In this document: positions 1 through 10,553 of the stretch, one piece after another
Numbering within the stretch: the first letter of the stretch is position 1
Layout: each line of letters begins with the position of its first letter
From: Anniella stebbinsi
Taxonomy: Eukaryota > Chordata > Lepidosauria > Squamata > Anniellidae
NCBI GenBank assembly: GCA_029215795.1
Contig: JARDYH010000004.1
Span: 215,738,517-215,802,516 of the forward strand
Direction: 5' to 3'
Length of the DNA: 64,000 bases
The notes under the pieces: generated by a model
Told to the model about the DNA's origin: nothing
The model's input: only the letters and a program-made list of their open reading frames with translations
Database searches by the model: none
Position numbers and translations under genes: made by a program

Positions 1-547
1 AACTCATTTTCTCTCTACTTCATTACCTTTTCAGTACATGTATGAATAAACTCTGAACTGAAGATGGAAATGAATGAGTTCTTCAGTGTCAAAACTCCTA
101 GCCTTTTGTCTCCTTGCTGTGTTTTCACTTCTTGACACTGCATAGTATGCGCTAGGATAATTCCTGAGCCCTTGATTTCATTGGTCTGGCTTGCAAACCA
201 ACAACAACCCCAAAACATGGTTTACAATGTCCTATTTATTAGCCATATTGCCAATCTTAAGGTGAGCAGGTTTGCGAGCGTATAAAGAAAACATGGTGGT
301 GGTACCTTGCAATACACCACCAAAGGTTTGGCCTTTGTTTAATGACCAGGCTAGATGTAATGGAGGACAGCCACGTTTAATTATTCACGTTTAATTATTT
401 TTTGGCAGATTACATCATTTGCCAAAACACCAGAGTAACTGACAGACCCTCATTGAGGTGAATGTTTGTAAATAACTTTTTACGTTTTGAGCCTCTCATT
501 TTTGATGTGTTATTTTTTTATAGTCTTTTATAATTTTATATGATGAT
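1..547. other. Unannotated AT-rich flank
   Basis: No gene, repeat tail or palindromic element is recognisable here. The only open frame (67 codons, minus strand) is short and unlike any family I know. The stretch ends where LINE sequence begins. Confidence 0.4.
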
Positions 548-1088
548 GCACACTTGCATTGGCTGCCTGTGTGTTTCCGAGCCCAATTCAAGGCGCTGGT
601 TTTAACCTATAAAGCCTTACACGGCCACAATACCTAATGGAACGCCTTTCCCGACATGAACCTACCTGTACACTACATTCAACATCTAAGGCCCTCCTCT
701 GAGTGCCTACTCTGAGGGAAGCTCGGTGGTCGGCAACAAGGGAGAGGGCCTTCTCAGTGGTGGCCCCCCCAGTTGTGGAACGATCTCCCTGATGAGGCCC
801 GCCTGGCGCCCACATTGTTATCTTTTCAGCGCCAGGTCAGGACTTTCCTCTTCTCTCAGGCATTTAGCAATATCTGAGGAGCCTGGGTTTGTTTTGTTTT
901 TGGGTTTGTAGCTTTTTGGGTTGTTGCAGTGGTTTTAAATGTATATGTGTACTGTGTGTATGTTGTATGTTTTTGTTGTTTTAATTATTGTATATTGTTT
1001 TTAATTGTTTTTAATCCTATGTAAACCGCCCAGAGAGCTTCGGCTATGGGGCGGTACACAAATGTAATAAATAAATAAATAAATAAAT
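548..1088 (+). mobile_element. L2-like LINE, 3' end with (TAAA)n tail
   Basis: This is a 5'-truncated non-LTR retrotransposon. It begins in the C-terminal part of the reverse-transcriptase frame (TYKALHG / ERAFSVVAP-type sequence, broken by frameshifts and stops). It runs through the 3' UTR, with the GCGGTACACAAATGTAATAAA motif region near 1050, into a (TAAA)n tail. The same 3' end recurs at 10.55, 44.45, 46.24 and 62.4 kb. The L2/CR1-clade assignment rests on the C-terminal protein text and the short tandem 3' tail. It is dead as a coding element. Confidence 0.8.
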
Positions 1089-2111
1089 GTGAACAGTGGT
1101 CATGTGGCTATATAAGTCTTTTTAGATTACCCTGAGGGAGGAACTAAGGGTCCAAAATGCATTGGAGTTCTTTTATCCCATCAAAACATCCTTTTTTCTT
1201 CCCCTTCCCCTTCCCCTTCACTTTTTTTCCCCCCCATCTCTTGTGGGGTTTCCCTTTTTTGGCTGCAGTTTCTCTGTGCCAGCTGCGAGGGGGAGTAGGA
1301 AGGGAGCTTGGATTCATGGTTCTGAGGTCAGAGTGCTGTCTCTGACCTCGGATCCAGATATCCAAAATATCCTATTCCCCCTCTCCCCTGACTGTCTAGG
1401 AGCCATAGGATTGCTCCCTAAACAAGTTAGCTTTTAAGCCTTTTTCCTGCCCACTGGTTCATCTCAGTATGGCAGTGCAGTGCAGTGCAGTGCAAGAAGC
1501 AAAATGTAACCAATTGTTAGATGTGCATGCACTGCAAAATGGATAAGGCTGAGGTGGTCTATGGCAAGCACAGTTCCTTTATCGCAAAAGACAGCTACCG
1601 GGAAGATGCAATTTTCTATTAGCCTGGTTGTTCCGAAGACAAATACTGTAATTACTTTGGGGACCCTTTGCTACCTCTGAAAGAACTTAGGTGCTGTTGT
1701 CTTCCAGCTATTTTTTTTTTGTAGATGGCATGTAAGCTAGCAAACGCACAATCCATTCTGCTGTATAGCTATATAGGAGTTAGTAGGGCAACTGCTTTCC
1801 CTTCTTCACTCAACAGTTTTCCATACGTGAAATTTTGTGACCTAAGAAAAATGAGAGAATTGGTTTTGGTGAGAAGCTTATTATTTTGCCTACAGAATCT
1901 ATGTCCTTTGTGTAAACACTTAGGAACAAATGACGAATGCTTAGTTGTGGCATCCAGGATGTCATAGAAGGAACCAAGCTGGTCTGTTTGAAAGGAATCA
2001 AATTATAGCAACACATGACGTGTATAATGAAATAAGGTTGTATGGGAACTGAGGGACTTGTTGGATGCCATTGAGATTGGCCTGTGGTGTCCCCTCAGGA
2101 TTCCATGGCCC
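1089..2111. other. Unclassified sequence with pyrimidine tract
   Basis: A C/T-rich tract lies at about 1186-1255, and a short GTGCA tandem at about 1473-1494. No recognisable gene or transposon end was seen. Open frames here are low complexity. Confidence 0.35.
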
Positions 2112-2642
2112 TATTTATGTATTTAATACATTTGTATTACACCCAATAGCTAAAGTTCTCTGGGCAGTGTACAACAGTTTAAAGCCTTAAAAATACAATA
2201 TATAGAAAGTAATATAAAATAATTGACATACAAAAACAATTTAAAACAATCAACAATAAAACCCACAGGACTGGTTTAAACCCTGTCATATGCTGTCAAT
2301 TGCCTGGCAGTAGAGGAAAGGCTTAACCTGGTGCTGAAAGGATGCCAATGTTGGTGCTAGGCAGACCTCACTAGGGAGAGCATTTCATAATCAGCTCCCC
2401 CCACCACCAAAAAGGCGCTCTCGTTTGTTACCATCCTCCAACCCCCCCCTCCAGAGGAGGCACCAGAAGGGGGGCCTTAAATTACATTGGAAGTATACAG
2501 GTAGGTTCTTACCAGGAGGAGTGCTCTGTCAGGTACTTTTATCCCAAGGCTTTATAGGCCAAAACTAGTGCCTTGAATTGGGCTTGGAAATGTACAGCCA
2601 ATCAGCGCAAGTGGGCCAGAATTGGTGTTATATGTTCAGATC
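2112..2642 (-). mobile_element. Older L2-like LINE 3' end
   Basis: In reverse orientation this follows the order of the 62.4-kb L2-like copy: 3'-terminal motif (CCCAATAGCTAAAG near 2140), A-rich UTR, the DLTRLL/REC-like C-terminal block, and the upstream SKLALY-type region ending near 2640. It is clearly more diverged than the copies at 44.4, 46.2 and 62.4 kb, with several indels, so it is an older insertion. Confidence 0.7.
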
Positions 2643-2644
2643 TT

Positions 2645-2700
2645 AAATTTTATTGTTATTAGCTGCTTTGGGTGCTATTTGTAGAGGAAAGGCAGGATAT
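2645..2700 (+). mobile_element. Short LINE 3' terminus
   Basis: A 3'-terminal LINE-like motif (AGCTGCTTTGGGTGC, then AGGAAAGGCAGGATATAA) leads directly into a TAA repeat. It resembles the last about 50 bp of L2-like elements. The TAA tail then served as the target for the Dong-like insertion that follows. Confidence 0.5.
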
Positions 2701-2995
2701 AATAATAATAATAATAATAATACACCACTGACTATGGAAATTAAAGAACCATGGCAACAGGAAAAGGTCACAATTATACCGTTAGTCACATCAGTCACCG
2801 GCGTCACATCAAAAAACTATACAGAAAACCTTCAGAAACTGGGCCTCCCAAAATACATCCACACCAACATCCGGAAAGCAGTCATACTTAAAACATGCTC
2901 AATTGTCAGGAAATTCCTGAATCAGTAAAAGACAGCATGACTTTGCAAAACCTGTTATGTCCATCTAGAAAAACTGCCATGCGTGTGAAAAGAGA

Positions 2996-3034
<39 letters not shown>
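2701..3034 (+). mobile_element. Dong/R4-like LINE C-terminal fragment between TAA repeats
   Basis: An open stretch (about 2725-2928) reads ...VTIIPLVTSVTGV...LQKLGLP...KAVILKTCSIVRKFLNQ. This has the layout of the C-terminal tail of R4/Dong-type LINE polyproteins (V-x-I-I-P-L-V, then a LRK-like end). It is flanked by (TAA)n at 2701-2722 and 2998-3034. Known Dong elements integrate into TAA repeats, so the context supports the call. A near-identical second copy lies at 54.8 kb, also between simple repeats. The clade call is an inference from motif text. Confidence 0.55.
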
Positions 3035-3035
<1 letters not shown>

Positions 3036-3222
3036 GTTTAAAAGACATATTTTTTTGCTGAAGTTGGCAAAACGTAAGGGACATACATATTGTCTTGGTC
3101 TTAAATCAGTTTCCATCCATGTCTGGGGGACAGATGGCTGTTTGCTATTGCTCTATGGAAGCACATCTTGTACAGTGCAAAGAAGCAAGAAAAAGGAAGT
3201 TCTAATCCTTAGCCAACTAAAC

Positions 3223-3573
3223 TGAATAGTGGGAACTTCAAGGACAGACAAAAGGAAGTACTTTTTCACACAGCACGTAGTGAAACTATGGAATTTGCTA
3301 CCACAAGATGTGGTGATGGTCACAAAATTAGATGGTTATAAAAAGGGACCAGACAAATTCATGGAGGATAAACGTATCAATTGCTAGTAGTCATGACGGC
3401 TATAATCTTACCAACAGTATCAGAGGCAATATGATTCTCAGTGCCAGCTACTGGGGAACATGAGCAGTGTGGGTTTCCCATAGGTATCTGCTTGGTCACT
3501 GTAGAAGACAAGATGCTGGATTAGAAAGGCCTTTGGTTTGATTCAGCAGGGCTCTTCTTTTGTTCTTATATAT
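3223..3573 (+). mobile_element. CR1-type LINE 3' end
   Basis: This matches the locally repeated CR1-like 3' end. A frame remnant (FTQHVVKLWNLLPQDV-like: 'tttttcacacagcacgtag' onward) is followed by the UTR and the terminal motif GATTCAGCAGGGCTCTTCTT plus a TTCTTAT tail. No target duplication is visible, as is usual for CR1. At least nine related fragments occur in the window. Confidence 0.7.
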
Positions 3574-3639
3574 AATAACTTAATTGAAAGATAGAACCTT
3601 AATATTTTGTATATTGTAATACATCTTTCCAAGCTACTT

Positions 3640-3950
3640 TTCACAGACAGGGCTTTTTCAGGGCTATATTACACAGACAGGGCCTGTTCAGGGATGGTCC
3701 CACATCTGTGGAACTCCCTTCCAAGGGATATAGATATGTAACCCATTCCCATTATCTTTTAAATGAGCTGTGATAAATGTTTGTTACAAACTGGTTTTAA
3801 TTAAAGTGTGCTGTTTAAGGTTCTTCACTGTTTGACATTACTGCTGATTTTAGTTTATATTTGTTTCTTTTTAATCAAAGTGCTGCACTGTGTTCTATTT
3901 TTAATTGCTTCTGCTTAGTTTTAGTTAATATAGATCACTTTTATGAAATA
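3640..3950 (+). mobile_element. Degraded LINE 3' end (L2/CR1-like)
   Basis: A phrase encoding a W-x-S-L-P-like C terminus ('gtggaactcccttcc') is followed by T-rich UTR sequence ('ttttaattaaagtg', 'tgctgattttag'). This is the pattern of other LINE ends in this window. The terminus is not clear and the divergence is high. Confidence 0.4.
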
Positions 3951-4778
3951 GTTGTTCAAGGACTGTTATTGCTTTAGGTTAGGGGTGCAAAACCTGCAGC
4001 TGTGGGCTGCATTGCTTCATACACCCCTCCCCTCCGTGCAACCCGTGAAGCTGGCAAGACCTCCCCCCACTGTGCAATTCTTCACACAGGGGGAAAATGT
4101 TGCTCCATCACTGTTGTTAGAACACCTTTTCAAGATGTGGGCAGCTTTCTCTATTTTCATAGCCCGGATAGCCAATAACTGTATCCTCCTCTGTATCTTG
4201 TCCCATCTGTTTCAGCCTTTTTGAAAACTGAAAGGAGAAAGGAAGTCTGGATTCTTTTCTTCTTCTTTTAGGCCATTATTTCATCTGTGTTTGAAACCAG
4301 AGGCTGACTTGTCTCCTGCCATTTTCTGGGCAACTTATCAACTTGCTTAGTGCTGTTTTACTTGCAGCTGCTTGAGATAGATGGGACTGGAAAAGGGAAA
4401 TGAAAAGTTAGCTCTGAATTGCAGCTTGGAAATAGCATTTGTTCCGGGAAGCTTTGCAAAAAGGGCGTTCTCTGTTCATTTCCAGGGAATTCCAGGTCAG
4501 TGTTTGAAATGTTGGCGCTCATGGCAGAGTTTGGGATTCTATTTACTAAAGCACAGAATATGGGATCTCATGCACTGCAAGCTTTGTTGTATCAAGAAAA
4601 TCTATGGAAATTTGCTTTAGGGCTAACCATGGAAGCTTGAATGCTAGTGAACTCAAGCCGCTGGTGTGCAGGTAAATTTTAAAGTACAGGAGCTTACTAT
4701 GACAGGCTTAATAGCCTCACCTCCCAAGAAGAGTCCGAAAATTGCACACACGCACACACATACACACATCAATCTGTC
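3951..4778. other. Unclassified sequence, (AC)n at 4746-4768
   Basis: I see no gene or complete repeat. A phrase at about 3978-4030 (GGGGTGCAAAACCTGCAG) resembles the start of the short hAT-like palindromic family found elsewhere, but no second end was found. Confidence 0.3.
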
Positions 4779-5140
4779 TAAGGTCCCCTCTACAAGAATT
4801 CGGTTTGATGCCTGGTTGTCCGATTATGCGCGTCTTCTCGCAATCGCTTTTACGGCAAATCACTATACAAGGGAGGCGGTTAAGCGCATAACAGGTGCCT
4901 TACCGGTTGTATGAAACGCGCTTTAGAGGTGTTTAATGTGGAGAATTGCTTGTTTACATGGTCATAAGGCGCTTTAATGGCCACGGTAAATTAAAACTTG
5001 CTATTTAACGCGCATTCAATAATGCGCATAATCACATAGAAAAAGCGCCTCAACCCCTGATTTGCGCTCCGCTCTTGAAGAGGACAAATTTTTAATGCGC
5101 CTTGAAAGAGCTTTAAATTGCTCTTGTAGAGGCACCCTAA
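4779..5140. mobile_element. CpG-rich Harbinger-like MITE
   Basis: The ends form an imperfect inverted repeat sharing CTCTACAAG (left 4789-4797; right complement at 5123-5131). Both ends abut TAA (left TAAGGTCCCC, right GCACCCTAA). A 3-bp TAA duplication with GG-starting inverted ends fits PIF/Harbinger. The body is rich in CpG (many GCGC/CGC words), unlike the AT-rich flanks. This suggests a recent insertion that has lost few CpGs. It has no coding capacity. Confidence 0.55.
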
Positions 5141-5145
5141 GTTAT

Positions 5146-5800
5146 TCATGCATTAGTGACCAGGCTAGGCTACTGTAATGTGCTGTATATGGGGCTGCCT
5201 TTGAAGAGAGCCTGAAAACTTTAGTTGGTGGAGAACGTGGTCAACTGAGTGTTGGTGGGGGCAAGGCAATTAGATCGTAGAACACCTATACTGCACCAGC
5301 TGCCCTGGTTACCTGGTTTCCAAGTCCAATCTAAAGTGCTGGCTGTGATCTTTAAAGCCTTTTACAGTTTGGGACCAAAATACTTAAAGGGCCTTCATTC
5401 TGCCCACACTTCAAGAGCAGAAGCAGAGCCCTTCTCATGTGCCCACCTTTAAAAGCATTTAAATGGGCAAGTACATGAGACAGGGTCTTTTCTACAGTGG
5501 CCCCAAACCTCTAGAATGGGTTGCCATCAATGCTCCATCAGGGCCCATCATTTTAAGCTTTTAGGAAGGCCCTGAAGACTTACTTCTTTTCTCTGTCCTT
5601 TTCCTAATGACCTTTTATTGGACTGTTCTGAATTTTTGCTGCTGTGATTGTGTTTTAGATTTTAGTTCTGCCTAGGCTAGATGTTTCATCGCTTGTGTTT
5701 GCTGGTTTTATGATTTTGTTGTTGTTGTTGTTGTTGCATCATTGTATAGTCTTTTATTGTATGGCAGCTTATTCTATAGGGCACCATGGGAAGGCTCTTT
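5146..5800 (+). mobile_element. L2-like LINE, different subfamily, 3' end
   Basis: The + strand carries the C-terminal RT region in broken frames (TRLGYCN-LYMGLPL at about 5150; HQLPWLPGFQVQSKVLAV-FKA near 5295-5365; SLGPKYLKGL). UTR and a (GTT)n-like run near 5715 follow. It is the same architecture as the 62.4-kb L2-like copy, but the UTR is different and it has many indels. It is 5' truncated. Confidence 0.7.
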
Positions 5801-5842
5801 CCTTGAAAAATGAATAGAGATATTTTAAATATTCATATTCAA

Positions 5843-5862
5843 ACACACACACACACACACAG
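5843..5862. repeat. (CA)n microsatellite
   Basis: A perfect CA tract of about 20 bp. Confidence 0.9.
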
Positions 5863-6120
5863 AATGAGCATCATTATATACAATAATACCCATGAATATG
5901 ATCAGCTGACAATAATAGAATAGTGAGCTGGCCTCATTTCCTGACATTCTTGTATGCTTTTGTCACAAGCAATAATAAAACTTGAAAGCCTTGTTATCAC
6001 CTCATTCAGTTGCACTTACCCTGGTGCCCTGGCAAATGTTATTCGCTCCTGCTTTGAAAAAAACCCCTTGGAGCTGCGTTCCCCCTCCACTGCATCACTG
6101 ACTCCAGCTATGCCTATAAT

Positions 6121-6440
6121 TAGGCTGACCATATGAAAAGGAGGACAGGGCTCATGTAACTTTAACTGTTGTAGAGAAAAGGGAATTTCAGCCAGTGTCA
6201 TTTGTATGCAATTAGTTCCTGGTGAAATTCCCTCTTCATCACAACAGTTAAAGTTGCAGGCACTATACTAGAGTGACCATATACAAAAGAAGACAGGGCC
6301 CCTGCAACTTTAACTATTGTGATGAAGAGGGAATTTCACCAGGAACTAATTGCATACAAATGACGCCGGCTGAAATTCCCTTTTCTCTACAACTGTTAAA
6401 GTTACATGAGCCCTGTCCTCTTTTTCATATGGTCAGCCTA
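6121..6440 (+). mobile_element. 320-bp hAT MITE, family A copy 1
   Basis: This is a palindromic non-autonomous element with ends TAGGCTGACC...GGTCAGCCTA, flanked by an exact 8-bp duplication CCTATAAT (6113-6120 and 6441-6448). An 8-bp duplication is diagnostic for hAT-type integration. It belongs to the ATATGAAAAGGAGG subtype. The asymmetric centre (about 6265-6300, AGAGTGACCATATAC) sets the orientation used here. Confidence 0.9.
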
Positions 6441-6831
6441 CCTATAATGTGATATGACTGTCATGGGCAGACAATTCTTAAGTCCTTCCCCTTAAAAAAG
6501 GTTATCTTGCAGGTGTGGTGGGAGCTCATTCGTACTTTGCTGCCACACTTCCGGAAAGATTACTTACGGAAGTTTATGAACAGGGCTGCTTTTCCAGGTA
6601 GAAGTTAGCAATGCTTTGCATTGTAGTTCATTTATATTACTGAAAGGTCTCTCTAGGGAGAAAACATCTCAAAATCCAACATAAATCCTACTTATAAGAT
6701 AGCAAGTATCACGACTAACGCAGGTCCCATTCATTTCTGTGGATCTACTCTAAGTAGGACCTATCTTGGATTTTACCCAATGTCTTGTATGATGGAATTC
6801 AACATTCTTGATTTGCATTAATGGAGTTGGG

Positions 6832-7098
6832 CAGTGAAGACTGGTGGCTCTGATTTATTTTTTTATTGCATTTCTATACCGCCCAATAGCTGAAGCTCTC
6901 TGACTTCGGTGGGGCTGTGAATCCATTCTGGGTTTTAGTCAGAACCAGACAGAACCCTAAAGGAGCTGTCCAAGGTGCTGAATCCTATTTTCACCCTGAA
7001 CTCTGAACTTGGATTGCTTCTTTGGAGTGCTGGCTGGTTCTGACTGAAATCCTGAATGGATACATAGCTCCACCAAAATAGGAGTCAGCAGCCTTCAA
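6832..7098. mobile_element. Palindromic MITE, family C, with L2-like tail inserted
   Basis: The left end is CAGTGAAGACTGGTGGCTC and the right end is near 7085-7098 (AGTCAGCAGCC...). The arms share TTCTGGGTTTTAGTCAGAAC and its complement. A 48-bp L2-like 3' terminus on the minus strand (6853-6900, CCGCCCAATAGCTGAAGC) interrupts the left arm after GGTGGCTCTGA. The MITE text resumes at ACTTCGGTGGGGC. Family C also occurs at 25.2, 46.1, 55.7 and 56.7 kb. Confidence 0.65.
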
Positions 7099-7154
7099 TA
7101 CATACAAGGCAAAAAAATTGCTCTTCAATTCAAGGTCCCATTGAGACATAAGCA

Positions 7155-7843
7155 AAATCAAAACTAAGATGAGGAACACATCTCACACATTCCTCAGAGA
7201 AGAAGCAGAGTTGAGGAATAAATGGAAAGTTGTTAGTCATGGAGGGAATTCAACAGCAGTTTCCCACAAGGATCTGTTTGAGGACCTGTGATAACATTCA
7301 TAAATGATCCGAGACAGGAGTAATTAGTGAGATAGCCAATTTGACAGATACGCCAAATTATACAGGATGATAACCTCCTAAACAGAATGGGAAGTACTCC
7401 AAGACAATCTCCCCAGACTGTGTGGAGGGCCAACCGCTTTGCATGTCGTTCAGTGTAAACTTAAGGTCGTGGTCTGAAATACTTAATGTTGGAATCAATG
7501 TGCACAAGACTGGGCAGAACAGGCAATGTCATGCAAACTGGGATGTGAAATCTTAGGTTCAGATATCCATCGGTGTCTGAAGAGATCCTGGGGTCATAGT
7601 GACAATGTCGGCTCAGTGTTTTGCAGTCGGGATGAAGGCAAATGGGGTGTTAGGGTTATTAGGGAAATGAAAATTAAACTGCAAGTACCATAGTGCCATT
7701 TTATAAGGCTACAGTCATCCTATCTGGAAAATAATATTAAAGAGAAAGAGAGAACGATTGAATAGGGAGATTTATAATATTATGGATGCTGAGACAAAAG
7801 TTGAGAGGGAGAAATTGTTCTCTCTTAGCAGGTTCTCCCTGGT
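7155..7843 (+). mobile_element. CR1 LINE, RT region (part 1 of interrupted copy)
   Basis: Decayed frames follow the order of CR1 ORF2: the Q-G-S-V-x-G-P/L region ('cccacaaggatctg' at about 7263), I-N-D ('aaatgatccgagacagg'), K-F-A-D ('gccaatttgacagatac'). It then runs down to the E-K-N region ('ctctctta' near 7826). It stops where a minus-strand CR1 begins. The continuation at 8397 shows that this copy was split by that insertion. The left boundary is approximate. Confidence 0.65.
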
Positions 7844-7844
7844 A

Positions 7845-8396
7845 TAGAATCATAGAATAGTAGAGTTAGAAGGGGCTTATAAAGCCACTGAGTCCAAACC
7901 TCTGCTCAATGCAGGAATCTACATTAAAGCATCCCTGACAGATGGCTGTCCAGCTGCCTCTTGAATGCCTCTAGTGTGGGAGAGCCCACAGCTTCCCTAG
8001 GTAATTGGTTCCACTGTAGTACTGCTGTAACAGTCAGGATGTTTTTTCTGATGTTCAGCTGAAATCTGGCTTCCTGTAACTTGAACCCATTATTCTGTGT
8101 CCTGCACTCTGGGATGATCGAAAAGAGATCCTGGCCCTCCTTTCAAGTACGTGAAGAGTGCTATCATGTCTCTCCTCAGTCTTCTCTTTTCAAGGCTAAA
8201 CATGCCCAGTTCTTTAAGTCTCCCTTCATTGACTTCGTTTCCAGACCCCTGATCATCCTCGTTGCTCTCCTCTGAACTCCCTCCAACTTGTCTGCATCCT
8301 TCTTGAAGTGTGGTGCCCAGAACTGGATCCAGATGAGGCCTAACCAGTGCCGAATAGAGGGGAACCAGTACCTCACATGATCTGGAATCTATAAAG
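7845..8396 (-). mobile_element. CR1 LINE 3' end nested in another CR1
   Basis: In reverse the frame reads ...LVRPHLDPVLG...QVGGSSEESNEDDQGSG... then LKELGMFSLEKRRLRRDMIALFTYLKGG, the classic CR1 ORF2 C terminus (one frameshift visible). The UTR follows and it ends in the CR1 octamer-type terminus (TAGAATCATAGAATAG on the plus strand at 7847-7862). It separates two halves of a plus-strand CR1. Confidence 0.85.
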
Positions 8397-8570
8397 CTAC
8401 AATGGGACATTATCCAATGAAATTGATCGGCAGTATATTCAGGTAAAACTAAAGGACATATCTGAGTTTATTTTATATAGGAAAAACATCGGATGTATGG
8501 AATTCACTGCCACAGGATGTTGTAATGGCCACTAGCCTTAAAAAAAAGGGGAAAATGCATAGCCTTTCAG
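8397..8570 (+). mobile_element. CR1 LINE (part 2 of interrupted copy)
   Basis: Resumes the plus-strand CR1 after the nested insertion: 'ccaatgaaattgatcgg' (the MKLIGG region) and 'atggaattcactgccacaggatg' (the WNSLPQD region). It then fades out before the 3' terminus. Confidence 0.6.
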
Positions 8571-9091
8571 TGCTGTAAAAGTATAGCAACTATCTAGAGC
8601 AGGCGTGGGCAACCTACAGCCCTGGGGCTGCAAGTGACCTACAGATATCATGCAGCCTTGGTCTAATTTCTAAAGAGGTCTGTAAGCAATCAGTTCAGAG
8701 CTGGGCAATCCACTGGATGGAGAAGAAGAGTGGGTGGGTGGACTGCTCAGAAGAGTCTTCCCATTTTTGGCTCTGGCCTCACCACTGCTGGCATACAGTC
8801 CTTCAAATTACCATGGAGGGAATGTGGCCCTCAATAGAAAATAATTCTTCCCCCTCCCTTGCCGCAAGATCCCAGGGGAGGGAGCTCCTTCCCTACAGGG
8901 AAAAAACAAAGAAAGATGACTGAAGGTGGAAGTGGTAGATAGTGAAAAGGATAATCCTGCAAGGCCTTGGTAATCATTATGTTCTTATTTACATATTTAG
9001 TTATTATATTTTTAATCTGCTCAGTAAGAGTTCTCTACAAAAAAAATTAAATAATAGAATACAATATAAATCAACAGTCAGCATGGGAAGA
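8571..9091. other. Unclassified, partial hAT-like palindrome arm near 8600
   Basis: AGCAGGCGTGGGCAACCT at about 8599-8616 resembles the left end of the short palindromic family D, but no matching right end is visible. Nothing else is recognisable. Confidence 0.3.
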
Positions 9092-9092
9092 G

Positions 9093-9124
<32 letters not shown>
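9092..9124. repeat. (GA)n microsatellite
   Basis: A near-perfect GA tract of about 33 bp. It produces a spurious Arg-Glu repeat in one frame. Confidence 0.9.
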
Positions 9125-9127
<3 letters not shown>

Positions 9128-9265
9128 TCTAAAAAAAATATCTTTAAAATCTAAAAACTGGGGTAAAATATCTTAGCTGGAGTTTTTAAAAAAGTGTAAA
9201 AATATACTCCATTGATGCTGAAGCATTCAACACTAGTTTCCCAGCTCTCAATTTGCTCTTGTAAA

Positions 9266-9393
9266 TAAGGGTGGGCAGCTTGTGGCTCTCCAAATGTAGT
9301 TGACTACAACTCCTTAACGTCCTTCACCATTGGCTAAGACTGATGGGAGTTGCAGTCCCTACTGCATCTTGAGGGCCACACATTGGCCACCTT
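9266..9393. mobile_element. Short palindromic MITE, family D
   Basis: The ends are TAAGGGTGGGCAGCTTGTGG and its approximate complement (GGCCACCTTT). The arms pair through GACTACAACTCC / GGGAGTTGCAGTC. Flanks CTTGTAAA and TGTGTAAA agree at 6 of 8 positions, consistent with a decayed 8-bp hAT duplication. Confidence 0.6.
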
Positions 9394-9480
9394 TGTGTAA
9401 AATGAACAGCTATAGAAAGTGTTTTAGTTGTTCCCTTCAGCTTATGATTTGACAGTCATTCTCTTTACCTGGGCAATCAG

Positions 9481-9482
9481 TT

Positions 9483-9521
<39 letters not shown>

Positions 9522-9543
9522 CTGATTGTGTGTGTGTGTGTGT
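9481..9543. repeat. Interrupted (TG)n microsatellite
   Basis: Two TG tracts (about 9485-9520 and 9527-9543) are separated by GCTGATTG. Confidence 0.9.
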
Positions 9544-9589
9544 GATTGAGATCCCAGCTCTACGCACAGAGCTTTTCCTTCCCTGCTTT

Positions 9590-10553
9590 TCTAATATGTA
9601 ACCTCTAGGTGACAATGTGTTATAGTGGAATAGCACAAATACTCTAGGAAAATACCCTTTCTTGCAATTTCAGAAATAATATCCCATTTTCCCTGGTCTA
9701 AGAAGAACCTGGGATAGATTGAAACTGGAGGATCAGGACACCGTCTAAAGAACTTGTAAACAACTGTGAGTAAGAAATCATTAGTGCACAATAAATGCCT
9801 CATGTAGCAAAGCTCCACGACAGTTAAATTGGTATAAAACCAATATAGAGATATATACCTATGCCCAGAGTCAGGATAAAATGTCTTCTTCCCTTCGGTT
9901 ATTTTTTCAATGTGAGTAAAGGAATTGGGGATAAACCTCTCAAATTCAGAAAGTGGGATCCTGAAGGGTGGATACAACCAAAGCACTTACTGCTGATAAC
10001 ATGCAGATCAATGCTAACATTGTGTAAAAATACACCCTATGCTACAAAATCATCCCAGGCTCCCCACTTCCTCATGCAGTGAAAAGTTTCAGGTGCTACC
10101 TGGGCTGGGTTTCCTTTGGAGAAGCGAGCACTGATTTATGGTATGTTTCCTCTATACACAAGGCATTTTTTCAAGGCAACAAATCTGCTGCACCAGATCA
10201 GATCCCCAGAGAGAGGTAGTGGTTGCTGCTGCACTCCGGGGTATTTCACCTACACCTAACTCACAGCTGAGGCTCTCTGCCTCTGTTGTGTTCACAACGG
10301 CCAAGTGCTTCTTCTTCACAAACACCCACCCACACCCTTCCTTCAGTTGGTATGTGTGTCGGTCACCTTCAGCAAACTCTGATGGGTATATTATTCAAAG
10401 ACTCAGATTCTCCACCTTTGAGAGAACTATCTCCTAACAATTAGCTTTCATTGCAGCAACATCAACTGACCATCTCACGCTATGCGGAACTCAAGTGGTG
10501 AGTGCTAACAGGTAAGGAGCCAAAGCAAGGCCACTGAGAAGCAAGAGGGAGGC
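9590..10553. other. Repeat-poor sequence, no gene seen
   Basis: Mixed-composition sequence without recognisable transposon ends. The longest frames (131 codons on minus, 99 on plus) have no family resemblance that I can see. Confidence 0.35.

Noticed and set aside
9591..9986. 131-codon minus-strand frame
   Set aside because: No family resemblance, and no conserved start or splice context is visible.
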